64,000 nucleotides of DNA. It comes from Candidatus Heimdallarchaeota archaeon (GTDB taxonomy: Archaea > Asgardarchaeota > Heimdallarchaeia > Heimdallarchaeales > Heimdallarchaeaceae). Location of the stretch: the NCBI GenBank assembly GCA_030603365.1, contig JAUVXV010000010.1:79925-143924 (forward strand). The letters run 5' to 3'. Every line of letters begins with the position of its first letter. The first letter of the stretch is position 1. Under the pieces are notes generated by a model that saw nothing but the letters and a program-made list of their open reading frames with translations, searched no databases and had not been told where the DNA came from. The position numbers and the translations under genes were made by a program. This document shows, in pieces, positions 1 to 8,618 of this stretch.

Positions 1-137
1 TCTATTTTCTTCTTGGTATCGTCATCAGGTTTTAAATCTCGAATTGTAGGGATAAATTCTACAACTAAACCGAACTTTTTCTTCTTCCTGACTACTTTTC
101 TTTCGCGTCCAGACATTTCTCTCGATTTTGCGTTCAT
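1..137 (-). CDS. N-terminal fragment of an unknown basic protein
   Basis: An open frame runs from an ATG at 137 to the window edge, giving about 45 residues of a protein cut off at its C-terminus. A second ATG at 116 is an equally good start and begins MSGRERKVVRKKKKFG. The N-terminus is very rich in Lys and Arg and is followed by a short hydrophobic strand (LVVEFIPTI). It is divergent from the UroD-like gene at 260, with a promoter-sized gap between them. I do not recognise the family; a nucleic-acid-binding or ribosome-associated role would only be a guess from composition. Confidence 0.45.
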   Translation of the reverse strand, partial: MNAKSREMSGRERKVVRKKKKFGLVVEFIPTIRDLKPDDDTKKKI

Positions 138-259
138 GTGTTGATTTTTAAGTTATTCGATTGAATGCTTTTTATGAAGGAAAAATCTGAACTATTAAAA
201 AAGCAAAGCTAACCTCCCGTGAACCAAAATCTTGATAATTCAAGATTTAAAGAAAACAT

Positions 260-1255
260 ATGGACAAGTTGGATTTACTCTTAGATACTTTTAAAGGAAT
301 AAACAGTGATTACCCACTCTTTAGTTTGTGGAAACATTTCCCTAATATCGATAGAGACCCCCAGCAATTAGCTAAAAACCATGTCGATTTTTATAACAAG
401 TATGATTTTGACTTGATGAAGATTTCTCCCCATGGAAGATTTCCTGTAGTTGATTATGGGTGCACTGTTGGAGCAGATTATGATCCCATTACTGGCAGTA
501 CTCGTTGTGAGGATTGTTGTATTAAATCAATACAAGATTGGCAATCTTTAGAACCATTAAATGTTAGTGAAGGAGAATTAGGAAAACAAATAGAAACAGT
601 CAAACTGATACATAAGAAACTTGAATTTTTGCCAAAAATGATGACAGTGTTCTCTCCCCTGATGGTCGCATCAAAGATGGATCCTAATTTAGTTACAAAC
701 ATAAGAGAGCATCCTGATATTATTATAGATTCTATGTTCATCTTATTGAAAGATATAATAGAATATGCTGAAGCTTCAAAAGATGCAGGAGCAGAAGGTA
801 TTTTTCTAGCATCTCAACATTTTCGAAAAACAGATTTATCATTTGAAGAAGTTCAAAGATTTGAGATAAATTTTCTGGACAAATTCCTCTCTAGAATCAA
901 TAAAAAAGTTGATTTTACAGTTATTCATGTCCATGGTGAGGACATTAAATTCAAAGAAGCAGCTGATAAACTCCAGGTTGATGCTTTAAACTGGCATGAT
1001 AGATTGACTTGGCCATCTCTTGCAGAAGCTGCAAAAATGTTCCCAAAGGGTTTATTAGCTGGAATAGATGAAACAAAATCACTCGTTAATGGAAAACCAG
1101 AAGAAATACAGAATAACATTCTAGATGCATTTCAACAATCGATGAATTTTGATAATAGAATAATAATTGCTCCTGGTTGCGTAATCCCTATAACTGTTCC
1201 AGAGAAAAATATAGAGATTATATCAAAAACTATTAAGAAAGCAAGAAGAGGTTAG
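260..1255 (+). CDS. uroporphyrinogen decarboxylase-like protein (UroD/MtaA/CmuA superfamily)
   Basis: The 331-residue protein has the UroD-like TIM-barrel pattern: an N-terminal FSLWKHFPNIDRDPQQLA segment, then DLMKISPHGRFPVVDYG, and a C-terminal LAGIDETKSLVNG and IIIAPGCVIPITVPE, which matches the strand-8 region of this superfamily. Family members decarboxylate uroporphyrinogen III or transfer methyl groups to corrinoid proteins and thiols. The two-arginine substrate loop of true HemE is not evident, and no heme genes are nearby, so a methyltransferase or other decarboxylase role is more likely than HemE. The Cys pair ExCC near residues 84-87 is notable. It is followed 6 bp later by a membrane-protein gene, probably the same transcript. 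Substrate is unknown. Confidence 0.75.
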   Translation: MDKLDLLLDTFKGINSDYPLFSLWKHFPNIDRDPQQLAKNHVDFYNKYDFDLMKISPHGRFPVVDYGCTVGADYDPITGSTRCEDCCIKSIQDWQSLEPLNVSEGELGKQIETVKLIHKKLEFLPKMMTVFSPLMVASKMDPNLVTNIREHPDIIIDSMFILLKDIIEYAEASKDAGAEGIFLASQHFRKTDLSFEEVQRFEINFLDKFLSRINKKVDFTVIHVHGEDIKFKEAADKLQVDALNWHDRLTWPSLAEAAKMFPKGLLAGIDETKSLVNGKPEEIQNNILDAFQQSMNFDNRIIIAPGCVIPITVPEKNIEIISKTIKKARRG

Positions 1256-1261
1256 GTTAAT

Positions 1262-1915
1262 ATGAGCAAGAATAATCAGGAAAAGGATATAATAATATCA
1301 AAGATGCCGAAGAGAACTGGTTGGAAAGATTTCATCTTGAATCTGGTATTTAGCCTAATTATGATTGCAAGTTTCTATGTCTTTGTTATTTATGACCGTC
1401 CTGTAGATATTGCAGATTGGTTAATCAAGATTTTTGTTACAGTATTACCGCTTCTAATTTTTGGAAATAGAACAGTGAAAGAAATTTATTACACTAAGGA
1501 CTTCATAAGAATAGAAGGAACTAAGATACAGTATAGATCAACCCCATTTGTAATGACTGGTTTCAGGGTAAAGAAGGGGAGTATTGACATTAAAGAAATA
1601 AGAAAATATGGGTTGTCAAGAATTCCCAGAAAATTATCTCTAGATTTTTGGGGTCAGAAAACTAAAGCTATGACAGTAGTTCAACTTAAGAGTGGAAAAG
1701 AGTATTTTATTGGAGAATACTTTTCAAATGAAGACCTTGCTGAAATTTGTCTAAATATTAGACACATCTATCCTAAAGCAAGATTTACTACAAATATTCC
1801 TGATGAATTTCCCGAGTTAACAAAAAAAGAGAAAGATCTTGTTAAATCTAAAAAAATTAAGAAAATTGTTGACGAGGATGAAGAGCCAGAAGGTGTTGGG
1901 GTTCGAAAACGTTGA
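1262..1915 (+). CDS. membrane protein with two N-terminal helices and a PH-like cytoplasmic domain
   Basis: The 217-residue protein has two hydrophobic helices near residues 25-45 and 52-70, separated by a short loop. A beta-rich middle section (about residues 78-170) follows, and the charged C-terminus (KKEKDLVKSKKIKKIVDEDEE) is probably disordered. The layout resembles small prokaryotic proteins with a PH-like domain facing the cytoplasm, but I see no diagnostic motif. It starts 6 bp after the UroD-like gene, so the two are probably co-transcribed. Function is unknown. Confidence 0.6.
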   Translation: MSKNNQEKDIIISKMPKRTGWKDFILNLVFSLIMIASFYVFVIYDRPVDIADWLIKIFVTVLPLLIFGNRTVKEIYYTKDFIRIEGTKIQYRSTPFVMTGFRVKKGSIDIKEIRKYGLSRIPRKLSLDFWGQKTKAMTVVQLKSGKEYFIGEYFSNEDLAEICLNIRHIYPKARFTTNIPDEFPELTKKEKDLVKSKKIKKIVDEDEEPEGVGVRKR

Positions 1916-1960
1916 GAAGAATATCCTAGCTTTTATTAATAGAAAACGATAGAAATTAAC

Positions 1961-3022
1961 ATGATGGAATACAATCAACCAGTAAGTTTTTCTGTAACAA
2001 AAAGAAACATAGCAGTATTAGATTTTGGGGTTACATCTCTCAAAATAGTCATTTTAGACCCAGTCCACCCAGAAGAGCCTTTACATTTCCAACGTATTTA
2101 TCTTCCCTTGAGAACTAAAAAAGAGGAAGTTGAAAGTGTCCTCAAAACTCTTCTACGTTCTTATTCTGATTATCATATTCGCAAATTCATAATTACTACT
2201 ACAAGTCCTCTATTTGCTTCTGCTCAGGAAACAGTTGAATATATTATTATGTCAGTGACTAAATTTATCCATCCAACAAACATCACATTATACACTCATG
2301 ATGAGAAGTTTGTTTCAATAAATGAAGCATTAGTCGATCCAACCAAGGTTGTTTCGGTAGGCTGGAAGGCGCTAGGAAAAGGATTATGGCATATGGTGAA
2401 AAAAGACGGATTAGTAGTTGATTTCTCTACCAGAACCACTAGCTTTATTCCTGTGAAAGATGGAAAAATTCTCTCTGAATCTCAGTCTGACTTCGAAAGG
2501 ATGAAAAGAGATGAGTTGATTTTCTTTGGTTTCTTGGAAACAAATGTGGCATTCATACAACCAAGATTCGAGTTTAATGGAGAAACATACAATCTTCCAT
2601 TTGAACCTCATGTAATAATGGCAGATATATTTCTTATCACAGGCGATTTGAAATCTAATGATTATGTAACTGATACTCCTGATAAAAAAGCAAAGTTTAG
2701 AGAAGATGCCTTAGATAGGTTGAAAAGAATGTTGTGCATAATAGACGATCATTTCAGTGAGAATGATTTAGTCAAAGTTGCACACATATTAAAAGTTCGA
2801 ATGTTAGAGAAGATTAATCAGATAATTAATAAGAAATTACAAGAACATAATCTTTCAAGGATTTTGATAACAGGTATTGGGTCAAATCTCCTCTATCAGT
2901 ATCTCTATGAGAAAAATGAATCAAGAGATATCATTAAAGTATCCGATATATTAAAAACTGCAGAGATTAATCCTTCTTACAGTTTAGCTTTCATATACGC
3001 AACAAAAAAAGATGATGAATAA
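1961..3022 (+). CDS. MfnF/hydantoinase-like ASKHA-fold protein (COG1548-like)
   Basis: The 353-residue protein begins with an actin/hexokinase-type phosphate-1 strand (IAVLDFGVTSLKIVILD). It then follows the layout of the H4MPT-linked C1-transfer protein MfnF: LVVDFSTRTTSFIPVKDGK as phosphate-2, SDFERMKRDELIFFGFLETNVAFI, FEPHVIMADIFLITGDL, and a DALDRLKRM helix. MfnF condenses two methanofuran precursors in methanogens. Several glycines usual in the DxGxxT motifs are replaced here, so ATP use is uncertain. Its stop codon overlaps the start of the longin-V4R gene by one base (TAATG), so the two are translationally coupled. That coupling argues for a role other than methanofuran synthesis. Confidence 0.6.
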   Translation: MMEYNQPVSFSVTKRNIAVLDFGVTSLKIVILDPVHPEEPLHFQRIYLPLRTKKEEVESVLKTLLRSYSDYHIRKFIITTTSPLFASAQETVEYIIMSVTKFIHPTNITLYTHDEKFVSINEALVDPTKVVSVGWKALGKGLWHMVKKDGLVVDFSTRTTSFIPVKDGKILSESQSDFERMKRDELIFFGFLETNVAFIQPRFEFNGETYNLPFEPHVIMADIFLITGDLKSNDYVTDTPDKKAKFREDALDRLKRMLCIIDDHFSENDLVKVAHILKVRMLEKINQIINKKLQEHNLSRILITGIGSNLLYQYLYEKNESRDIIKVSDILKTAEINPSYSLAFIYATKKDDE

Positions 3023-4260
3023 TGGCTGAGAGAGCTGATTTGAGGAATAGAATCAATGTGATGTTATTTCACTTTGATCAAAGATTAGGTCCAAGGTTAC
3101 TGTTCAATGTTGCTGAGATTCAAGATACAAGAATAACAGCATCATTAACTCGACTAATGGATTTTAATTTCCTTGAAGAAATGAAAGCTATAGTTAATGC
3201 CATGGCCAATGTTGTATATTCAAGCATGTTCTTCTCCATTCCAAATCCTACAGCAAGAGGTGGAGTAGAGCAATTCATGCTTTCTTTTATAATTTTTGAT
3301 CCTACAATAACCGAATATCTAACAATCTCTTCTTTAGAAGAAGAAATGTCAAAGATAATAAGCAATCTAATTCTTCTCTCTGAAATGTTCATCATTATAA
3401 CCTACAGTAATCCAGTGCTTGAGGATTTTCCCGAGGTAGAAAATACACTAAAATCATTGAGAGATAATGCAATTAATGTTTTCCAAGACATCTTTTATGG
3501 GCAATTTGAGGGAACCAAGGATGCTATATCACAAATATTAGGTAAAATTGGTTTCGAAGCAGGTAAACAAATTGTACAAGAACTGCGGATAGATGATGAA
3601 GGTTCAGTGAAATCTTATACTGAGGCCCTAGTTAATTCACCAATTCTTACAAGATGGGGAAATATTAACATTCTTCATTTTGACCCGGGAGAAAAAGTAG
3701 CTACAATATCTTTAGATAGATCTATTTGGACAGAATCTCTTGGAGTAATTGCAACAAAAACCTGTGCATTCATTGAAGGAATGTTAGAAGCTATTTTCAG
3801 TAAAATTTTAGATGAACCAATCATCTGTGATGAGATGAGATGTGCCTCTGAGTATAGTTACGTTAAAGATTGTATATTTCAGATAGCTCCAGGAGGAGGA
3901 AGTAGGGAGATAATAGCTTATAGAGAAGATCAAACTATCAAAGAGATGGGAGTGCAAGAAAGAGAAAAAACTATGGAGTTAATCACTTCGGCTATTGGAG
4001 AACAATTCTACTATGAACTAGATCCCATGATAAGATTAATCCAATTGTTTAACAAAGCACCATTCATTTCTGACCATTTTATCCAAGAGTCAGAGGAAGA
4101 AGTAAAATTTCTAGTAGTTTGTAATTACTGGAGATATCCTAATGAAATAATGTGTAACAGCTGTGAAAAGTGGATAAGAAATTCAAGCAAATTTCCTGTT
4201 AAACTAGTTAAGAGTAAACATCGTATTTGTGAAATAACATATGAAACAGAGAGTCAATAG
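3022..4260 (+). CDS. longin-like plus V4R (TRAPP Bet3-related) domain protein
   Basis: The 412-residue protein has three parts. Residues about 10-150 look longin/profilin-like: an initial strand MLFHFDQRLGPRLLF, an SSMFFSIPNPTARGG strand pair, and SFIIFDP before a long helix (SSLEEEMSKIISNLILLSEMF). Residues about 165-290 fit the V4R domain: IGFEAGKQIVQELR, then GNINILHFDPGEKVATISLDR, a helical segment with IEGMLEAIFSK, and the Cys-containing end CDEMRCASEY. The last 80 residues contain a CNSC pair. V4R proteins are the prokaryotic relatives of TRAPP Bet3 subunits, and longin domains act as platforms for small GTPases. The gene overlaps the preceding MfnF-like gene by one base. A GTPase-regulating role is inferred. 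Confidence 0.65.
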   Translation: MAERADLRNRINVMLFHFDQRLGPRLLFNVAEIQDTRITASLTRLMDFNFLEEMKAIVNAMANVVYSSMFFSIPNPTARGGVEQFMLSFIIFDPTITEYLTISSLEEEMSKIISNLILLSEMFIIITYSNPVLEDFPEVENTLKSLRDNAINVFQDIFYGQFEGTKDAISQILGKIGFEAGKQIVQELRIDDEGSVKSYTEALVNSPILTRWGNINILHFDPGEKVATISLDRSIWTESLGVIATKTCAFIEGMLEAIFSKILDEPIICDEMRCASEYSYVKDCIFQIAPGGGSREIIAYREDQTIKEMGVQEREKTMELITSAIGEQFYYELDPMIRLIQLFNKAPFISDHFIQESEEEVKFLVVCNYWRYPNEIMCNSCEKWIRNSSKFPVKLVKSKHRICEITYETESQ

Positions 4261-4267
4261 AGACTCT

Positions 4268-4534
4268 TCAAGTATCAAAGAAATTCTTTAGTTTGGTTTG
4301 AACTATTTTAGTTTCAACCTTTTTCCAAATTGTTTTACCTGATATGTATTGACTAACCCACCGGCTCTTAAGTCTAAGATTTTTACCTACGGCAATTTTA
4401 GGAATCCAAACTGGTTCGATTGTTAATCCATCAATTACTCCATAATAGGATTTGATAGAATCTACAAAGAGAAAATCTATCTTATATTCAGACAATGCTT
4501 CTTCTCTAGATTTAGTAATAACTTGTCCCATCAT
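4268..4534 (-). CDS. hypothetical protein, 88 aa
   Basis: A small protein with alternating beta and charged segments (KIDFLFVDSIKSYYGVIDG, TIEPVWIPKIAVGKNLRLKSR). I do not recognise it. Its ATG overlaps the end of the upstream TPR-like gene by four bases, which suggests translational coupling and supports it as real. It is the last gene of a three-gene operon (GNAT, TPR-like, this one) and converges with the longin-V4R gene, only 7 bp separating their ends. Confidence 0.55.
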   Translation of the reverse strand: MMGQVITKSREEALSEYKIDFLFVDSIKSYYGVIDGLTIEPVWIPKIAVGKNLRLKSRWVSQYISGKTIWKKVETKIVQTKLKNFFDT

Positions 4535-5052
4535 AGTTTCTCCAACAATCTTGTAGCATAGTCAACAATGAGAAGTTCATCACAAGTGTATGATTGAATG
4601 AAATTTTCCGCTCTCTTCAACCAAAGTTTGAGGATTTCTTTATCTGGATAATCCATTGTAACTAAGGTAAAGAGAACTTTGGAAGGGAGACGAGGAGCAA
4701 GGTCAGGATTGGAATTTGTTTCCCAAGCGAGAGAATAGTAGCCTATAGCTATTTCCAATTCATCCCGTATTGTATGAAGGTTCCCTAAATAGAAATAAGT
4801 TAAATTAGAGGAAAGATCGGATAAAGAAAGTTCTTGGAAGAATCGTATTGCAGAATCAACTTCTCCTTGTTGAATTAAACTAAGACCTAGAGTTAAAAGC
4901 AGGTTATATTCAAAATCAAATAGAGCATCGATTGCAGTTTGTTCTTTTTCTTCTGATTCTAAACTTAGCATGATTACTTTCATTAAAGAGTCTAGAAAAA
5001 TAGTATAAAAACCTAACAAAAAATCTCTCAAGATAAACAGAAGAAAACTCAT
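4531..5052 (-). CDS. TPR-like helical repeat protein
   Basis: The 173-residue protein is helical with TPR-like spacing: LLLTLGLSLIQQGEVDSAIRFFQEL followed by NLTYFYLGNLHTIRDELEIAIGYYSLAWE, where the small residue and A-x-x-Y/F positions fit two consecutive repeats. The first 23 residues are hydrophobic and may be a membrane anchor, or the true start may be an internal ATG at 4983 or 4971. It lies 26 bp after the GNAT gene and overlaps the 88-residue gene. Such proteins usually mediate protein-protein contacts; the partner is unknown. Confidence 0.6.
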   Translation of the reverse strand: MSFLLFILRDFLLGFYTIFLDSLMKVIMLSLESEEKEQTAIDALFDFEYNLLLTLGLSLIQQGEVDSAIRFFQELSLSDLSSNLTYFYLGNLHTIRDELEIAIGYYSLAWETNSNPDLAPRLPSKVLFTLVTMDYPDKEILKLWLKRAENFIQSYTCDELLIVDYATRLLEKL

Positions 5053-5078
5053 CTAATTTCTGTTTATTACTCGTAGAA

Positions 5079-6128
5079 TTAGAATTTTTTCAAAAACTTC
5101 TGTAACTCTTCTTTAGTAAACTCAAAAACTACTTCTGAATTCCATTTCTTGTATCCTAAAATCTCATTTATTTTATGCATATGGATGTTAGCTGAAGAAC
5201 TACCTGTTGACCATGTTCTTACTTGTGTGGTTTTTAACATTCTCTCCAGCATTTGGTACTTTAAAGCTAATCCGAGACCATTTCCTCTATGTTCATGTAG
5301 AACACCTGTTTCCCACTGCCATGCAACCTGTGGTTGATAATCACTGATTACTGAAACAGTAATGCCAACTGGGTTTTTTGTTTTTCTTTCAATAGCGACG
5401 AAAGACAGAAAAGTTTCCCATCTCTGAAGATTATTATCACATTGCTCATCATAACGCTCTGTAGTTAGTTTTGTATTTTCTTCTGAAAGCTTCTCTCTTG
5501 GCATGTCATTCCAAACACATTCTATTAAATTGACGAACTTTGGATAGTCTTCTATATTTTCTTTGTAATTCAGATTATCAACAATTATTAGATCATAACC
5601 TTTCTGAAGTACTTTCTCTTTTTGTTTTTGAGCTTCTAAAGAAATCTCATCTAAATTATGCTCATCAAGATTCGCAATGTAAAAAAACTCTTCATAAGCT
5701 CGTTCATCCTTAATTTTATCATAAAAGTGCTCTTCTTTTGATTCACTCAAGTACCAAGCATACATTGTTTTGATCTGCTCTGGAATACTATTCACTATCT
5801 CTCTAAACATAATCATTCTGTTATTCTCTTTTTCCTTATTGTCCTGTAAGTGAATAAAATGCCAAGCTTGTTCTAAATTGTCATATTTTGTATTCCAGCC
5901 TAACCAAGCATAACTCATAACTTCATCATTCTCATTTACTCCTACAAATTGGAGGCTTTTTACCCAAGATAACTCAGGAACCTTCCAGTTTTTTCTATAG
6001 AAATTTAAGTGAGGAGGATCAGCAGGAAGGTATTCTCTTTGAGATTTCTGCATTAATTCGAATATACTCTCAAGATATTTTTCGGGAATGTCTTCCTTCA
6101 TCCCTGAGATGATGTTCTGAATTCTCAT
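5079..6128 (-). CDS. tandem-domain GNAT N-acetyltransferase
   Basis: About 349 residues from the ATG at 6128; an in-frame upstream ATG at 6176 would add 16 residues. I prefer 6128 because a GGAG-type ribosome site lies about 10 nt before it. The second half carries the GNAT acetyl-CoA signature: AIERKTKNPVGITVSVI, QWETGVLHEHRGNGLGLALKYQML, then NIHMHKINEILGYKKWN. The pyrophosphate-binding loop is HRGNGLG. The N-terminal half is a degenerate GNAT-like domain, as in mycothiol-synthase-type double GNATs. It leads an operon with the TPR-like and 88-residue genes. The acceptor substrate is unknown. A second double-GNAT protein lies at 44762-45697. Confidence 0.75.
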   Translation of the reverse strand: MRIQNIISGMKEDIPEKYLESIFELMQKSQREYLPADPPHLNFYRKNWKVPELSWVKSLQFVGVNENDEVMSYAWLGWNTKYDNLEQAWHFIHLQDNKEKENNRMIMFREIVNSIPEQIKTMYAWYLSESKEEHFYDKIKDERAYEEFFYIANLDEHNLDEISLEAQKQKEKVLQKGYDLIIVDNLNYKENIEDYPKFVNLIECVWNDMPREKLSEENTKLTTERYDEQCDNNLQRWETFLSFVAIERKTKNPVGITVSVISDYQPQVAWQWETGVLHEHRGNGLGLALKYQMLERMLKTTQVRTWSTGSSSANIHMHKINEILGYKKWNSEVVFEFTKEELQKFLKKF

Positions 6129-6217
6129 TTTGTCACACTCCAAAGAAATCGTTAAAAATCTGTTGAATTGAAACAATTTCAGATAATACTTAAAATAGCT
6201 AGAACGAATAATTAATT

Positions 6218-7762
6218 ATGAGAAATCATCTTTCTATCATTTGCTTTATCCTTGTAATTTTAGCTCCATTTACTGGAACTGGATCAACTTTACAGCAAGC
6301 TAGTCCTACAATTGTCGATTATATCTATTGTAATAGTAATATTATAACAATTGATGATTCCAGCTCATTGTTTGAAGCTATTGCAATTAAAGATGGCATT
6401 ATAGTTGCCTTAGGTAGTAACGAAGAAATTCTATCAAATTATGAAGCAGAAAATAATCAATGCTATAATCTGGAAGGACGAACCATTATGCCTGGAATAA
6501 TCGATGGTCATACACACTATATGGCATCATTATTTTGGATTGGAGAAACAGAAACAATCTATGAATCTCAAATTTTAGCTTTAGCTAATGGCTATACAAC
6601 CTTAAATGAAAAAAGTATAGACATGGGTGAATTTCAATGGTTACAGGAAGCAGAACAAAGTAATACGCTTCGTCTTCGAGTAAACGCTTTTCTTATTTAC
6701 AATTATGCTTGGCTTGAAAATAATGAATCTGTATTAGTTGAACACTGGAATCCAGATTTAGAACCTCTACTAAATCATGACCGCAAGTTTCGTGTTCCTG
6801 GATTCAAAATCTATTTAGATGGAGCTTACGGACACCGAGGTTTTCCAGCAATGAGTGACCCTTATACACAGGAAATGATAGATTTATGGGGGATTATCAA
6901 TCCTTATGGAGATCTTTATTTTAATCAATCAGAATTAAATTCAGTAGTAGATTCTTTTCATGATAGAGGTTTTAGTGTAGCTGTTCACGCAATGGGTGAT
7001 AGAGCAACTGAAACAATCCTAAATTCTATAGAATATGCTTTGAATGGGACAGATAATGATAATGCACGACATCAGATTGAGCATAACAGCTTCATTAGAG
7101 AAGATCAAATCGCTAAAGCTTTATCACTTAATACTATTCATTCTGTTAGAGGCTACTTCCCAACTTATTGGCAGCAAGAATATGCTGATCTTTACAGTTC
7201 CATATGGATGGAAAGGACAGTAAACAGATACTCTCTGCCTGGAGAAGGACTTCATTCTTATCTAGAAACTGATTTTGGTTTTCTTCATGGTTATGATGAA
7301 GATAATTGGAGTAAATCAGCTAATATCAGACCTTTCCTACACTTATGGGGTTTGGTTACTAGAAAAGCAATTGATATTAATGGTACAATCCATGAACCTG
7401 ATCCTTGGGTTGCAGAACATGAAATTACAGTTGAACAAGCACTAAGAATGATGACCATAGAAGGAGCGTATGCAGTAAAACAAGAGGACTATATTGGTTC
7501 TTTGGAAGTTGGTAAATATGCAGATATAATAATTTTAACAGCTGATCCTCTAACAATTGATCCTGATGAGCTAAAAGATATTGAAGTTATGCTTACAATG
7601 GTAGAAGGAAAAATAGAATTCCAAATGGCAAGTCACTCATTCCCAATAACATGTGAGCTTTCAACACCAGGGACAGATACAACACCATGGACCATTCTCT
7701 TATCAATAACTGGAATATGTGTCATTGTTCTAATAACCACAAAAAAGATAAGAATAAAATAA
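6218..7762 (+). CDS. secreted, membrane-anchored YtcJ-type amidohydrolase
   Basis: The 514-residue protein has an N-terminal signal peptide (hydrophobic residues 5-20), an amidohydrolase-superfamily catalytic domain, and a C-terminal anchor (TTPWTILLSITGICVIVLIT followed by KKIRIK). Zinc-site motifs are visible: GHTH at 97-100, a GFKIYLDGAYG strand with the likely bridging lysine, HAMGD, and RHQIEHN. The C-terminal GSLEVGKYADIIILTADP is the conserved end of the fold. YtcJ-like enzymes hydrolyse amides, but the substrate here is unknown. Signal peptide plus C-terminal anchor place the catalytic domain outside the cell. It ends 14 bp before a relic of the fhs 3' end and its terminator hairpin. 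Confidence 0.8.
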   Translation: MRNHLSIICFILVILAPFTGTGSTLQQASPTIVDYIYCNSNIITIDDSSSLFEAIAIKDGIIVALGSNEEILSNYEAENNQCYNLEGRTIMPGIIDGHTHYMASLFWIGETETIYESQILALANGYTTLNEKSIDMGEFQWLQEAEQSNTLRLRVNAFLIYNYAWLENNESVLVEHWNPDLEPLLNHDRKFRVPGFKIYLDGAYGHRGFPAMSDPYTQEMIDLWGIINPYGDLYFNQSELNSVVDSFHDRGFSVAVHAMGDRATETILNSIEYALNGTDNDNARHQIEHNSFIREDQIAKALSLNTIHSVRGYFPTYWQQEYADLYSSIWMERTVNRYSLPGEGLHSYLETDFGFLHGYDEDNWSKSANIRPFLHLWGLVTRKAIDINGTIHEPDPWVAEHEITVEQALRMMTIEGAYAVKQEDYIGSLEVGKYADIIILTADPLTIDPDELKDIEVMLTMVEGKIEFQMASHSFPITCELSTPGTDTTPWTILLSITGICVIVLITTKKIRIK

Positions 7763-7775
7763 AATGAAATGAAAT

Positions 7776-7792
7776 AGGATTAATTTAATCCT
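7776..7792. terminator. stem-loop of fhs relic A, terminator-like
   Basis: AGGATTA and TAATCCT form a perfect 7-bp stem around the loop ATT. It sits where the hairpin of the intact fhs gene lies (12057-12073, AGGGTTA/TAACCCT). One base pair has changed on both sides (G-C to A-T), so pairing is preserved. It now serves, if anything, the amidohydrolase gene that ends 13 bp upstream. Confidence 0.6.
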
Positions 7793-7925
7793 ATAATGTC
7801 CCCATCTTCACTGTAGTCCATTCTATTAGCAGTTGGATTGAAGGGAATTAAGGGATTAAAACAAACTACAGTATACAGGAAAAAAGTACGAGCTCCAATG
7901 GTAGTCTCTTTCTTCTTTAGAATCT
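7776..7925 (-). pseudogene. relic A: decayed 3' end of formate-tetrahydrofolate ligase
   Basis: On the minus strand, the last codons read NPTANRMDYSEDGDIIGLN and stop, against PAANRMDYTEDGNIIGLN in the intact gene. Going upstream, similarity to the intact gene continues with indels through the region encoding YTGARFIVPICGSMF and fades near 7925. Frame is lost at two or three places, so it is not translated. It is the most degraded of three fhs 3' ends in this region, all on the same strand. The evidence is my by-eye alignment; identity is strong over the last 20 codons and weaker beyond. Confidence 0.75.
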
Positions 7926-7948
7926 ATAGGAGATTTATGAAAGACAAC

Positions 7949-7958
7949 TATAAATAAT
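7949..7958 (+). promoter_or_regulatory. TATA box of the 7979 gene
   Basis: CTATAAATAA lies about 25-30 bp before the ATG at 7979. With the usual archaeal TATA-to-start distance the transcript would begin at or next to the ATG, so it is probably leaderless. Confidence 0.45.
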
Positions 7959-7978
7959 ACAAATGATATAATTTAGGT

Positions 7979-8350
7979 ATGTCTGAAGAGGAGATTAAAG
8001 AACTGGAAGAGTTCCTTTTACCATATGTTAATGACAGACTTGACAAGTGGTACATAGCTACTAAAATTGGAGAGTGTTTTATGTGGGTTGCTAGAGCCTT
8101 GATTAGATGTCTTCTAAATGTTACCGAGAAGATTCATTTGCATGAAATAACGTCGATTTCACTTTCTGAAGTTTATTTTATAGAAAAAATTAATATATTT
8201 CAGAATAAGGATGGTGCTATTTCCAGCTTTATGGAAATGGACCCACATAAAATTTCAGGAGAAATACACCAATGGATTATTCATCTTCAGGAAAATGGAA
8301 AACTCTCCGGAATATACGAAAGGCATACTGGATTTTATCGAAATAAATAG
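7979..8350 (+). CDS. hypothetical protein with possible C-terminal winged helix, 123 aa
   Basis: A mostly helical 123-residue protein. Its C-terminal part (KISGEIHQWIIHLQENGKLSG, then IYERHTGFY) reads like a helix-wing segment of a winged-helix fold, but there is no confident family match. It has its own TATA box and looks leaderless. It lies in the first cargo segment between fhs relics A and B, in a decaying neighbourhood, so it could be a recently acquired or non-essential gene. An overlapping open frame at 8211-8423 in another frame is probably a shadow, though a frameshifted extension cannot be excluded. Confidence 0.5.
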   Translation: MSEEEIKELEEFLLPYVNDRLDKWYIATKIGECFMWVARALIRCLLNVTEKIHLHEITSISLSEVYFIEKINIFQNKDGAISSFMEMDPHKISGEIHQWIIHLQENGKLSGIYERHTGFYRNK

Positions 8351-8545
8351 TTATGATAACTTTTGGGACATATATCAACTAAACCGCATCATGTTCATGA
8401 AAGAGGGAAAAAAGATGCAGTAGAAAGCGAGATGACAGGAAACTCTGATAACGACATACCTCTACTAATTGAAGTTTTGAAGATATTTCTAGTGTAAAAA
8501 TGAGCATATTCTGTATGAAGAATTATGACATAGTAAAAGTTTGTT

Positions 8546-8579
8546 AAAAAAAAAGGGGTTTGCTCCAACTTCTGTTGGA
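8546..8579 (-). terminator. intrinsic-type terminator of the 8619 gene
   Basis: Read on the minus strand, TCCAAC-AGAA-GTTGGA forms a 6-bp stem (8564-8579) followed by GCAAACCCC and a run of nine T. It lies 40 bp after the stop of the secreted-protein gene at 8619. The region between 8351 and 8618 otherwise holds nothing I can support. Confidence 0.5.
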
Positions 8580-8618
8580 TTAGAACAGAGTGGAGTGTGT
8601 TTCAAAGGTTATTTATGC

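Noticed and set aside
1961..3022. Methanofuran biosynthesis role for the MfnF-like protein
   Set aside because: Key glycines of the phosphate loops are altered and no other methanofuran gene is present; coupling to the longin-V4R gene argues for a different use.
8211..8423. 70-residue frame overlapping the 7979 gene
   Set aside because: It overlaps most of its length with a better-supported frame that has a promoter; a frameshifted extension could not be shown.
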